This document shows, in pieces, positions 22,806-31,887 of a stretch of 33,230 bases of DNA (within the stretch, counting starts at the first letter, position 1; each line of letters starts with the position of its first letter). The stretch covers positions 31,685 through 64,914 of the forward strand of contig NW_014040293.1 of assembly GCF_001186125.1 (NCBI RefSeq), given 5' to 3'. The DNA comes from Sphaeroforma arctica JP610 (taxonomy: Eukaryota > Opisthokonta > Ichthyosporea > Ichthyophonida). A program made the position numbers and the translations under genes. The notes below the pieces were generated by a model that was not told where the DNA came from, did not search any database, and saw only the letters and a list, made by a program, of their open reading frames with translations.

Positions 22806-23318
22806 TGAGAGATGTCTCAGGCCAGATTTTACAGCAACAAACCATCTTTGATATATGGAAGTTATCAGAGTTAGCTCACTCCCGAGTGCTAAGTCGTCAG
22901 AGTTTGCTCACTCCCGAGAGCTAATTAAGTTGCTTAAATTACTCCCAAGAGTTGAGCTATTACTTAACCGACTTCCGAGAGTAGATTAAGTTTCTCAACC
23001 GATTCCCGAGAGTGGATTAAGTCTGTCAACCGCAGCATTCTATTAATAGCTGCGGTTCTATGTGAGTCACAACCTATTCGGAAAGGCATCATGTGATCAG
23101 CGTGAGATTTAGTTGCAGAGAAGTTGAAATAGAAAAGCATCAAAGTTTTAAAGTGTTCTGCACAAGGTTTCTCATACTGACCATATGAGGTTTTACCCTG
23201 GCCAGCCCAAGCGGTTGAACACTAGCACAAACACCTTGGGTATAAAACCAAAGGTGAGGTCAGAAATAAATACATACATTTGCACTTTATTTAAAGTCTA
23301 CTACATTGCTCTCTAATA
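22806..23318 (+). repeat. Copia-family 5' LTR (513 bp)
   Basis: It begins TGAGAGATGTCTCAGG and ends TGCTCTCTAATA, then ACTTATCGGATC of the leader, the likely primer-binding zone. It has TATAAAA at 23241. Five CCCGAGAG-like words start at about 22881, 22913, 22944, 22974 and 23005, spaced 30-32 bp, one more than in the LTR at 16240. Differences from that LTR are frequent, so the two are not from one insertion. Confidence 0.9.
23241..23247 (+). promoter_or_regulatory. TATA box of the LTR promoter
   Basis: TATAAAA is in the same position relative to AATAAA and the LTR end as in the related LTR (16646). It probably drives the gag transcript that starts within this LTR. Confidence 0.6.
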
Positions 23319-23352
23319 ACTTATCGGATCACTCTGATCTCGCGCTATCAAT

Positions 23353-24462
23353 ATGCCTACTGTGAACTCTAAGGATATTAAGACTACCACTATTCTCGAA
23401 TCGAAGGTCGACTGGCTTCCTTGGAAAACCCAGTCAATTATCTCCGTGAATTGTGAAGGAATCCCAACAATATTGACCAATCCGACCCCGTCTAGAGGCA
23501 ACCGATGGACACCTAAGGAAATCACTGAGGCTTATCGGATTATCAACCGCACCTTATCTCCACTACTGCAGACAGAGATCAGCCAATTCATTGATAAGCC
23601 GTGGGAAGCTTTTGCCGCACTGAAACGCAAGTTTGAAGCCCTGACCGACGATGATATCCAGACATTAGAAGAAGAACTGAACCGCATCACGCAAGAACGG
23701 AACGAATCTTACGCCAGCCTTATCAGTCATCTCAACACGGCATTTGTGAAATTCAAAAACGCCGGAGGTACGAAGTCTAACAACAGCCTATGCGCTATTC
23801 TACGGCAGGCTGTAAACGACGATAATCATACTGTTAGATTTACGTTGAAGACACCCGCTATGATGGTCATGTCGTATGATGAGCTCACCACGTATCTCAT
23901 CGCATTGGATCCAGATGAAAGTGACCCATCAACCATTGTGCACGGTGCGCATGCAGCTATATCGACAGGAAATTGTGTATTCTGCAACAATCGTGGGCAT
24001 TCCATCGGGCAATGCCGTAAGCTACAAGCGCTAATCAAATCATACGTTGTTGGTAACCCACATAATCAGGGTCGTGACCACGATGGTCGTAAACGTTACG
24101 ATCGACGGATTGACAAATCTGGTCCTCGTCATGACATGAGAGACTACACATTTAAGTCCAAGAACAATGACAAGCATCGCCAATCTGATTCGAATTGTGG
24201 CTACCGTACTCGTGTGGAACAGTACAACAGAAACAACAGCTACCAATACCACTACGATAATCACGATGATCAGGACCGACAGGACTACCGAGTAGATAGG
24301 TACAATCGACGCGACTACGACGATGGTAGATATTCACGAGAAACCAACGTTCACAAGACATTGACAGAACATACAGATCCCAGAGCAATCGACGCCAAGC
24401 TCATGAAGGCAGACAGGACAAAGCAATGTCAGCACAAATATCTGATGACCAGCTTTATTTAA
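23353..24462 (+). CDS. Ty1/copia Gag, 369 residues, reading frame whole
   Basis: The frame starts 34 bases after the LTR with ATGCCTACT. Residues about 1-200 are the capsid-like region (opening with VDWLPWKTQSI, a copia gag hallmark zone, then PWEAFAALKRKFEAL). Residues 208-221 are a zinc knuckle CVFCNNRGHSIGQC (CX2CX4HX4C) that binds RNA. Residues about 235-340 are rich in Arg, Asp, Asn and Tyr. A copia protein would normally continue into protease and integrase, which are absent here. The last dozen residues come from the junction with the LTR tip. Codon use and frame length stand out from the decayed neighbours. Expression is unknown. Confidence 0.88.
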   Translation: MPTVNSKDIKTTTILESKVDWLPWKTQSIISVNCEGIPTILTNPTPSRGNRWTPKEITEAYRIINRTLSPLLQTEISQFIDKPWEAFAALKRKFEALTDDDIQTLEEELNRITQERNESYASLISHLNTAFVKFKNAGGTKSNNSLCAILRQAVNDDNHTVRFTLKTPAMMVMSYDELTTYLIALDPDESDPSTIVHGAHAAISTGNCVFCNNRGHSIGQCRKLQALIKSYVVGNPHNQGRDHDGRKRYDRRIDKSGPRHDMRDYTFKSKNNDKHRQSDSNCGYRTRVEQYNRNNSYQYHYDNHDDQDRQDYRVDRYNRRDYDDGRYSRETNVHKTLTEHTDPRAIDAKLMKADRTKQCQHKYLMTSFI

Positions 24463-25258
24463 AGTCTACTATATTGCACTCTAACAATTTCCTTCATCTT
24501 TCTCAGACAAGAAAAGAATACATCTCTGGTTCTACGCATTTCTCTAGTCATGGTGAGACATGGCCTTTTTGAGATTCCATGTTGAAAGGTATCTTACTAT
24601 GACGGCCCCCTAAATAGTGAGCGGAAGTCGTACTAGTGACAGAATCCAATGTCTCCTTCATTTGTGTCTGTATCAAGTAAATTAAGTATGGACACATGTC
24701 AAGCATCATCCAGTATCGATCTTCTCATGGACTCTTTCATCTTTTAGTGTTTCCCACGTTTATACCTTTGGTCTGATGCTTATATGGTGCAACCATTTGA
24801 TGACATGTGCGACAGAACATACAGATCCCAGAGCAATCGACGCCAAGCTCATGAAGGCAGACAGGACAAAGCAATGTCAGCACAAATATCTGATGACCAG
24901 CTTTATTTAAAGTCTACTATATTGCACTCTAACAATTTCCTTCATCTTTCTCAGACAAGAAAAGAATACATCTCTGGTTCTACGCATTTCTCTAGTCATG
25001 GTGAGACATGGCCTTTTTGAGATTCCATGTTGAAAGGTATCTTACTATGACGGGCCCCTAAATAGTGAGCGGAAGTCGTACTAGTGACAGAATCCAATGT
25101 CTCCTTCATTTGTGTCTGTATCAAGTAAATTAAGTATGGACACATGTCAAGCATCATCCAGTATCGATCTTCTCATGGACTCTTTCATCTTTTAGTGTTT
25201 CCCACGTTTATACCTTTGGTCTGATGCTTATATGGTGCAACCATTTGATGACATGTGC
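24363..25258. repeat. Recent tandem duplication, two copies of 448 bp
   Basis: Copies lie at 24363-24810 and 24811-25258. I see a single base difference (CGGCCCCCTA against CGGGCCCCTA). Each copy holds the end of gag, the 34-bp LTR tip, the ATTTC target site and 319 bp of the flanking minus-strand coding-like sequence. The duplication is thus younger than the copia insertion. An artefact of assembly is an alternative. Confidence 0.95.
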
Positions 25259-26830
25259 CTGCAACAAGTAACAGTGTCGTCATGAAATCTTCCGCAAACT
25301 CGCTATATTTGCCAGTGCACACTAAAGCTGGCCATGTGTGTAGCCAAAATTTGCGAAACACGTATAAATGCTCCCACTCAGTTTGTGCTGATTTGTCTTT
25401 CAGAGGATATAACACGTTATATACATCTTGACACGCCATCAAATACGAGACAGACATAAGCACTTATCGTACATCGGGTGTTCAGACTTAGGCATCTCAA
25501 CCAAATCAATGGTAACCCGGCGTCACGGTTCGTGTTCAGATACCCTTCTCATATGAGTAAACCCGTGGCGCTTGATTCAGCTGACTTCGAACTGATGTGA
25601 TACACTTGGGATAAAATATGCCTAATTCCGAGTGTACAATCCAGTATCTTTGATTTTTCTTCTTCCCGATACTCGCCTTATTCATATGCTTAAAAGCATG
25701 GCTCTGTGTTAATCATGTCAGGATAGCTGCCTCAGATGTTTCTGTAATTGTAACTCAGGGGATGAGGATTCAATAGTATCATCACTTGGACTTGAAGGCT
25801 CTTTAGTCCAGCCAGGCGCGAATGCTCTAAGGTATGTATACGGCTGATATTGTTTCTGAATTGGACAGTAGTATAATAGTATAATTTTGCAAAGTCGTTC
25901 ATAATCTTTCACAGTAGCCTAGTCTCAGCTTAGTAAGCAATAGTTCTGTCTGTAAGAACACATGCAATCTAGTTGTAGAATGCATTTGCTAGTGATGAGC
26001 TCCTTATTTATTTTGTAGCTTCAGCTGTTTGTTTCTCACCAGCAACAGATACTGCCAGTCTTGTGTCGGTTTATGTGCCTTGTCTTGAGACCTTGGTGTC
26101 AACGACGTGATATCAAGAAGAGAATCTAATTTGTTACCTTTCTTTTGAAGGTTTCTGATGACGTTCACTTGGTTGTGCCAACTAAACCAGTTCGACACTT
26201 AGTATGCCGCCAAGGCGCCTTTGAACTGCTGGGATGCCCTAGTATAGAAAGGTATCTACTGTATTTTGTTAGAATTGGCTCACGTTGAATCATAGATGTA
26301 TTAGTTTGTCGAGCCAATTATACATTTGAATGTCCACAAGAGCAACTTAAGATTATGAAGCAGTAAATTTAGCGAATGGCTGTACCAACCAACCTAGTAT
26401 AGGTTGGTTATCTGAAACGTTCAACTAAATTACTACAAAACTGGAAAGTGTCGCGAGTACACAACTCGAAAAGTGTCGCGAGTACACAACTCGATCTCAG
26501 TCCGCACGATCTGCACCTAGGTGGATTCTACTTGCAATGGTAGCATCCTGTATATATATACACATTTCAACAACTGTGGGACTAGCAACCACGGTAAATT
26601 GACCTATGCGCTCTCGTGTGGAAACAATCTTTGGAACATGTCACCTTCTGGATGTCGCTAGAGTTAGGTATCACAGCAGATATGCAATATGATGTGCAGC
26701 AAACATATTTATGGTGTGTAGATATATATGTTGAGCCATCTAGGATTGAATTTTCAACCCGGAGTGTATCTAGTAGTTCTTTTTTCATCACCTTGTCAAA
26801 GTCTGGCACAAAAGTGACAACACGTCTAGA
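24492..26830 (-). pseudogene. Unrecognised decayed protein-coding region
   Basis: Several minus-strand stretches read like real protein. Near 26809-26690: FVPDFDKVMKKELLDTLRVE. Near 26200-26004: NWFSWHNQVNVIRN and QDWQYLLLVRNKQLKLQ. Near 25919-25718: KDYERLCKIILLYY, then YLRAFAPGWTKEP. Near 25550-25470: TIDLVEMPKSEHPMYDKC. Near 25460-25185: QTEWEHLYVFRKFWLHTWPA, then KYSEFAEDFMTTLLLVAGTC. Near 25120-24990: YWMMLDMCPYLIYLIQ and GARHSKIPFN. The run is interrupted, so it is a dead gene or element, or a gene with small introns. I recognise no family; a DNA-transposon transposase is one possibility. The part below 25258 exists twice because of the tandem duplication. Confidence 0.5.
26445..26494. 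repeat. Two tandem copies of a 25-bp unit
   Basis: GTGTCGCGAGTACACAACTC occurs at 26448 and again 25 bp later, with only A-run differences between. No role is inferred. Confidence 0.85.
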
Positions 26831-27175
26831 TGATTATTGTATAAACTAGAAAATTAAAATATGCTTCTCAAAGAAAACTTTATAACCGTATTGACATGCC
26901 ACCAATTAAATAACTGTGGTACAGTTTTGGTTTCATGTTCTGTATGTACTGCAACAATGATTCTGATCACATAGTACATTAAAATGCATACCATACTAAT
27001 TGCGCCACAATTCTGTGATAATTTTAGAAATAAGATACAAAAGTAATATCACACACGGACCGTGGGGTTGTTGCATCGTCATAATTATTATTTATGGTTT
27101 ATCATAGTTATTGTGAATAGTCACGGCTAAACATCACACACCATGTATATAGCTATTAAGAAAACAAGTGCTATT

Positions 27176-27522
27176 TTAACAGTAGCAAAAAGCTCTTTCA
27201 CTTTGTGTATAGCGAAGTAGTCGATTTGTAACGAATATCTTCCTGCTGCTACAGACACAATTGTTGTACATTAACTTCGGTTTCCCCTCAATTATTTGAT
27301 ACAGAGCGCCTGAGTAAAGTACTCCTCTGGTTATAATTGAACATAAAGTCATGATATAACAATGATGTATCATCTTGTCATAACTCATGACCTTGGGTTT
27401 TTTTTGGCAAGATGATGTTTTTACTGGAGAAGAGATAGTCGAAACTATATCTACGGTGGCTTCAGATAGATTACGTTCGCCGATGGTTCTTAAGCAATGT
27501 TTGCTTTCGACAGAATAGAAGA
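27176..27522 (-). CDS. Unrecognised coding-like frame (about 115 codons)
   Basis: A minus-strand frame is open from about 27522 to its stop at 27176. Its beginning (near 27510-27400) contains LRTIGERNLSEATVDIVST and SPVKTSSCQKKPK. Its later part has GVLYSGALYQIIEGKPK and VTNRLLRYTQSERAF. There is no clear start codon at the upper end, so it may be an exon or a piece of the decayed minus-strand region below it. No domain is recognised. Confidence 0.3.
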
Positions 27523-28340
27523 AGACAGTGGTTTGTATTCACAGATAGGTTTATGGATACACACAACGCCTCTTTTATAGGTGCAGCAGTCAAATGCTCT
27601 ATTTTTCATTTTTACACTGCGACAGCACTGTGCATTGTCATGTTATAGCCAGCAGGTCAGCATAGCAAAATCCTTTAAATAGCCCTCGTAAAGAAATTCC
27701 AAGCAGTTTGTTTAATCTATGTGATAGTTTCCAACGACTGAGCGAAATCAAGCTTCAGTCATCAATAGTCCGAATTGTCGCACAGCAACATGCATGATAT
27801 TAGGAATCTCAGTGACAGCTTACCATTGGTATCAGACATGGGTTTGCATACTTCAGTAAACATATCAGAACACGTCCTGAAAGGTGGCGATGATAGCTCT
27901 CTCACGTGTCTTGCTTTGCGTTGTTCATCCTTGCCTTGCTATTATCCTTGAAAACCTAATCTGCAAAGATAAATTAACGTAGTGACAACTTTGAATTTGT
28001 TATACAGGTTGTATCACTCTCTGTATAACGCACAAATTCAATATAATCCTCTAGGTACAAAATCACAAAAATCAAATTTCACTTTTATAGTATAACCCTC
28101 TGGAGGACAGATCTCTCTCTGAAAATATCGTTTCGGAGGAGAAGAATGATTACCGTTGCCTTTTCCTTCAGAGGGTCACTATTTTATATGAAGTCAGAAA
28201 CTCTAAAGTCTAAACTACTGCCAACTGACAGAGCTCTTTGCAGCCAATAGAGAAACTCTTCTTAGAACCCATTCTTATCGATCAACCTCGGATGTTCATT
28301 TCTAAGCGCAGAAAGTGTCTACTAGATATCACAATATACG
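27523..28340. other. Stretch without a supported gene
   Basis: About 800 bases. No frame with family features, no repeat and no RNA gene was seen on either strand. Confidence 0.4.
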
Positions 28341-28679
28341 ACACAAATAATTTACAACGCACACTCATATACACAGCTACCACAACAGCACTTATACCCT
28401 GCGGGAAGTAGGAATTGATAAAAGTTCAAAGACTGCTCTTGAAAGACAAATACCATCTTCTGTAACATTACACAAACAGTACCTGTGTTTCCAAGTTCGA
28501 ACGCATGAGACATTTTTTTTTCATAGGTTATATCCAGAAGTTTGTCCCCCCTTACCTTTATCGCCACATCATTCTCCTTCTTGCTATTGCCATCGTCTCC
28601 AAGATCAGTACCTCTTTTTATCCCACTATCATCCTCGTCGTCCGACTGTTGCTTCTTATTGCCATCTTTTTGCCTTTTT
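28282..28679 (-). CDS. Possible two-exon gene piece: Lys/Asp-rich segment joined to hydrophobic segment
   Basis: On the minus strand a frame about 28672-28556 is strikingly charged (KRQKDGNKKQQSDDEDDSG, then GDDGNSKKENDVAIK). It ends in phase 0 at a good donor (AAAG then GTAAGG, with GT at 28555-28554). A strong acceptor (CTACTTCCCGCAG) follows at about 28399. The next phase-0 frame gives a hydrophobic stretch (ISAVVVAVYMSVRCKLF) and a stop near 28285. A charged region before a membrane segment would fit a small membrane protein, but the start exon is not found. The model is tentative. Confidence 0.3.
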
Positions 28680-29114
28680 TTTCTTCATGTAGTATAAACA
28701 TGTATTCTTTGATTTAGCTGAACAACGCGGGGTTGTTCTCAATGGTGTTGTATCAACAAACATCGACAGCTTCACCACTTTTATTTGTATTACTGTGTTC
28801 TTACTGACCATTGTAACAACTTCAAGTATACAACCAAGCTTATACAACTCGAATATAATTGATCATTGTTGTCCTGTTGTGGTCAAAATCGAGTCTGTTG
28901 CACACACATACAAAGTTGATAGCATGACACAACGATATATGTGTTGCTTATATGGTGTATGTTGGTATCTCATGGCAGTATGTAGTATCGGTTACTTATG
29001 TGACATATGTTGGTATGGTAGTACGTGATGTGTGGTAAACCCTTATCACGTGCTTTTTTTTAATTGTGAAAAATAATGTTGGCTATAGGGGAGTTGAGTG
29101 ACAGAGGCGTTTAT

Positions 29115-29408
29115 ATTGAGCGGTGAGCGGCAGAGGTGTTTATTTTCAGAGGTGTACGAAAGTACTGGGTTTGGGCAGCGGTGTACATCAGTGTTGGGTG
29201 CAAGTGGCGGTGAACAAGAATGTTATTATGTTAGGCATGATTGGCGGTGTACGAGAATGTTAGGCATAATTTTTATATATACCAGGCTATGAATTGGCGG
29301 TGTACGAAAATGCTAAGCATATCGGTGGTGTGCGAGATTGTTAGGTTTAACGGCGGGAGTCTTCATTGTAGGCATATCATTGGTGTACGAGAATGCTAGG
29401 CGTGTAAA
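29115..29408. repeat. Decayed minisatellite, unit about 28 bp
   Basis: Roughly eight diverged copies of a unit like GGCGGTGTACGAGAATGTTA + GGCATATC occur, with starts near 29153, 29177, 29210, 29241, 29295, 29324, 29352 and 29378. Some have extra bases between them. The copies differ too much for recent expansion. Frames across it, such as 29098-29292, are not regarded as genes. Confidence 0.75.
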
Positions 29409-29891
29409 ACAAGCTTTTTGAGTTCTGAATACGTACTTCTTTCTGATTACAAATTTTGTTCTCTGTAGTAGCAGTAGTATAGAACACCTAGACCTGAGAA
29501 AGAGGACTGATTCTACCCTGCCCTACTCCGAGGACCAGGACCGATATTTTATATTAGGACAATCCACACCATGCGCGGACTGTGAGCCTAGGACCATCCT
29601 ATGCCAATATAGTCGACGACTAGATCAGGAGATCAGTCCTTTGCACACTAGTCCAGTAGATGTGACCGAGCATCTAGCTTAGTTAAACCCTAGTAAATAA
29701 GTGTACAGTCTACTACAACTAAGCTCTAGCCACATATACTAGACTACCATATAAAATTTTCTTAGTTTCTTTATCCGATCCAGTGGTTCCCTTCAAAAAT
29801 TCGATCTGATTTCACTTATTTCACGATTCCTTCGCTCCACAAGATTTTTTTATTAAATTTCCCCAGCTTACAATTCATTAGTCCTTGCAGC
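29409..29891 (+). other. Possible LTR or leader of the element that follows
   Basis: No gene was found. The region lies just before the gag-like start at 29892 and has a TATA-like TATATTAGG word near 29552 and CT-rich sequence near 29760-29850. No second copy is present in the window, so an LTR cannot be proved. Confidence 0.25.
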
Positions 29892-31887
29892 ATGGTCTCT
29901 TTCCAACCAATCACCGGCGGCAATATTCTCCATAATGCCCGCCGAGCACCATCGATGTACTATGGTCGCCGCAACAGGCCCATCCTGCCCTTCTTCGAGA
30001 ATGGGAGATGGAAAAGTCCCGAAAGGAGTTTACACGTTTGCCCTCTGAAGCAGCAAAGGTGGCCCATTTTCTGCAATTTCTAGACCAACCCATACAGATA
30101 AAGTTGATGGCAGCACTTGGCACTGAGGCAACAGTTACTGAGGTGTAGCACTGGCACATTGCTCATAATGGAAGCGCAGCGCACCTCACGAAGCTCGAAC
30201 ATAACACAGAGCTCCTTGAAGAGGTACGAAAACTTAATACGTATCCTGTCAGACCTCGCTAAGCATGGGATTCTTTCAGCCCTGTACCAACTTGATGAAC
30301 AACTACCCCAGTACGACGTAATCGCAGAGGTGGAATGGTAGCCCAAGCGTTTAATGGCAAGACAGTCAACGAGTCTTTTCAACTGGAGGAAGCACCAGTC
30401 TTACCGCAAGTGGTGCTGGATTCACGGCTCACGGCGATGCGTGTACCAAATATCGTACTTCCCGACGACCGTCAGCAGATGAGTGCTGGGAAGCGTGGGA
30501 CAACAACAATCGACAGGGCGGATCCTGCTTTTAAGCGATCCCACCGATGGGATGTTGTTGCCAGCCTACGTACAGGCGATGGGAAGCTTATTCATCCGTC
30601 ACGTGTGGCGACTACCAGCACAGCGCCTGCCACTGGCCCTACACCACAACCAGTGATTGGTAAAGAGCCGGCATTCCAACATTCCATGCTAAAACCAAAG
30701 CATGATGCTGGCCCACAACTTGTGGCCGATTACTGGTCCGCTTATGACACGGACTTACAACACCGTCGGATGGATGAGGCGACACCACACACGCTCTTGC
30801 CCTACCCAGATCTCAACATAATTGATGCATGGCTACCGGAGGCCATTGAGCCCCCAAACCGTGTATCTCTGGGAGGGTCCTTTTATTGATGTCCCAGGTA
30901 TTGGGTGGCAGCCAGCAGAAGACCGTGGGCGGAGTATGTCACCGTGTTTCTCCAATCTTTAATATAGGCAGCGTAGTCAATCTAGGGTTAGGGAATACCG
31001 GGACAAAGCATCGAAGGGCAGGAGCTTGAGTAATGGCAGCGGCTACCAGTCAGAGTCCGAGCATAGGTATGGCAATGGTAGAGGTCAGTCTTTCGGCAAT
31101 GGGGGGCCACGATAACCGCAACCAAGCGAGTGGCCATTCCCGGTCGGGCTCACATGATAGGCTAGCAGTAGCAACATATACAAAATGCCACTTGCGCCAT
31201 AGGGACCCCATGTGCCCTATTTGCCATACGTGTAAACATGTTGAGCACTACTCCAATAAATGTCCCAGCAAGGCGGTCGCAGCGGCAGCAACGATTACAG
31301 CAGCGGTTATATGCGGCACATCAGTTCTTGGTGTGAATATTCCACATAAGATGTGATCCGACGTGGTTGGAACCAGTAATAGCGGCAGCATATTGTGAAG
31401 ATGAAGATGTCAATGTGTATGTCGACACTCAAGGGTCACGACCTGCTATGATCACCCGTGCATTTGCATAACAACTTTTCCAGCAGTCTATGTGGAAGGC
31501 TTTGGCGGCGATGGCACCACTCTCTCACTCTATGTCTTAGCAGGAAATGGTTCTGCTACCCTTTTCGAAACAGCTATGGTCGAGTTATATGTCGCGGACA
31601 ACTGGATTTCCAACGACTGTGCTATCCTATTTGGGTTCGACCACATGCAAGCCAATCTCATAGGTACTACCTGGGACCGCACCCACCAACCACCATTGTT
31701 CCAACTGCAACTTCTCCGGACCAGCTACCCGGTTAGGTTCCTGGTGCCACGTTTGCCGGAGGTAATCGCCAACATCGATACACCGCGGGTTTTCGGGTCA
31801 CAGGTATCCGAGAAGCCACAAGAGTATAATCTTAGGAACTTAGAGCGACTTCGTAAGATACTCAATAAGTCCCCAGAGGAACTGTAA
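29892..31887 (+). mobile_element. LTR-element fossil: gag, zinc knuckle and protease-like parts, broken
   Basis: A gag-like region is visible at 29892-30889. Its later part, rich in P, T and D, has LPYPDLNIIDAWLPE near 30800. A basic, Ser/Gly-rich part with a CHTCKHVEHYSNKC knuckle (CX2CX4HX4C, near 31223-31264) follows. Then comes a protease-like zone near 31420 (YVDTQGSRPAMI, resembling the D-T/S-G site context) and a frame at 31492-31887 consistent with the protease body (LFGFDHMQANLIGT). The gag, knuckle, protease order fits a Ty3/gypsy-type element. No RT follows. It is broken in several places. It shows no similarity by eye to the copia family at 16-25 kb. Confidence 0.6.

Larger units (their letters stand above)
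22801..24491 (+). mobile_element. Short Ty1/copia element: full LTR, whole gag, LTR tip; flanked by ATTTC
   Basis: ATTTC at 22801-22805 and at 24487-24491 form a 5-bp target-site duplication, so both outer ends of the insertion are preserved. Between them are a complete LTR (22806-23318), a leader, an uninterrupted gag frame (23353-24462), and then only the last 34 bp of an LTR (24453-24486, ending CTCTAACA). No pol is present. It is therefore a gag-only relic or a non-autonomous derivative. It inserted into the unrecognised minus-strand coding region. The whole gag frame suggests it is younger than the minus-strand copia element. Confidence 0.88.

Noticed and set aside
28505-28717. Plus-strand hydrophobic ORF as a membrane protein
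   Set aside because: It is the antisense of a Lys/Asp-rich minus-strand frame; T-rich sequence opposite Lys codons always looks hydrophobic.
29115-29408. CRISPR-like array or repeated gene
   Set aside because: The copies are contiguous and diverged with irregular gaps. It is a decayed minisatellite, and the frames across it are incidental.
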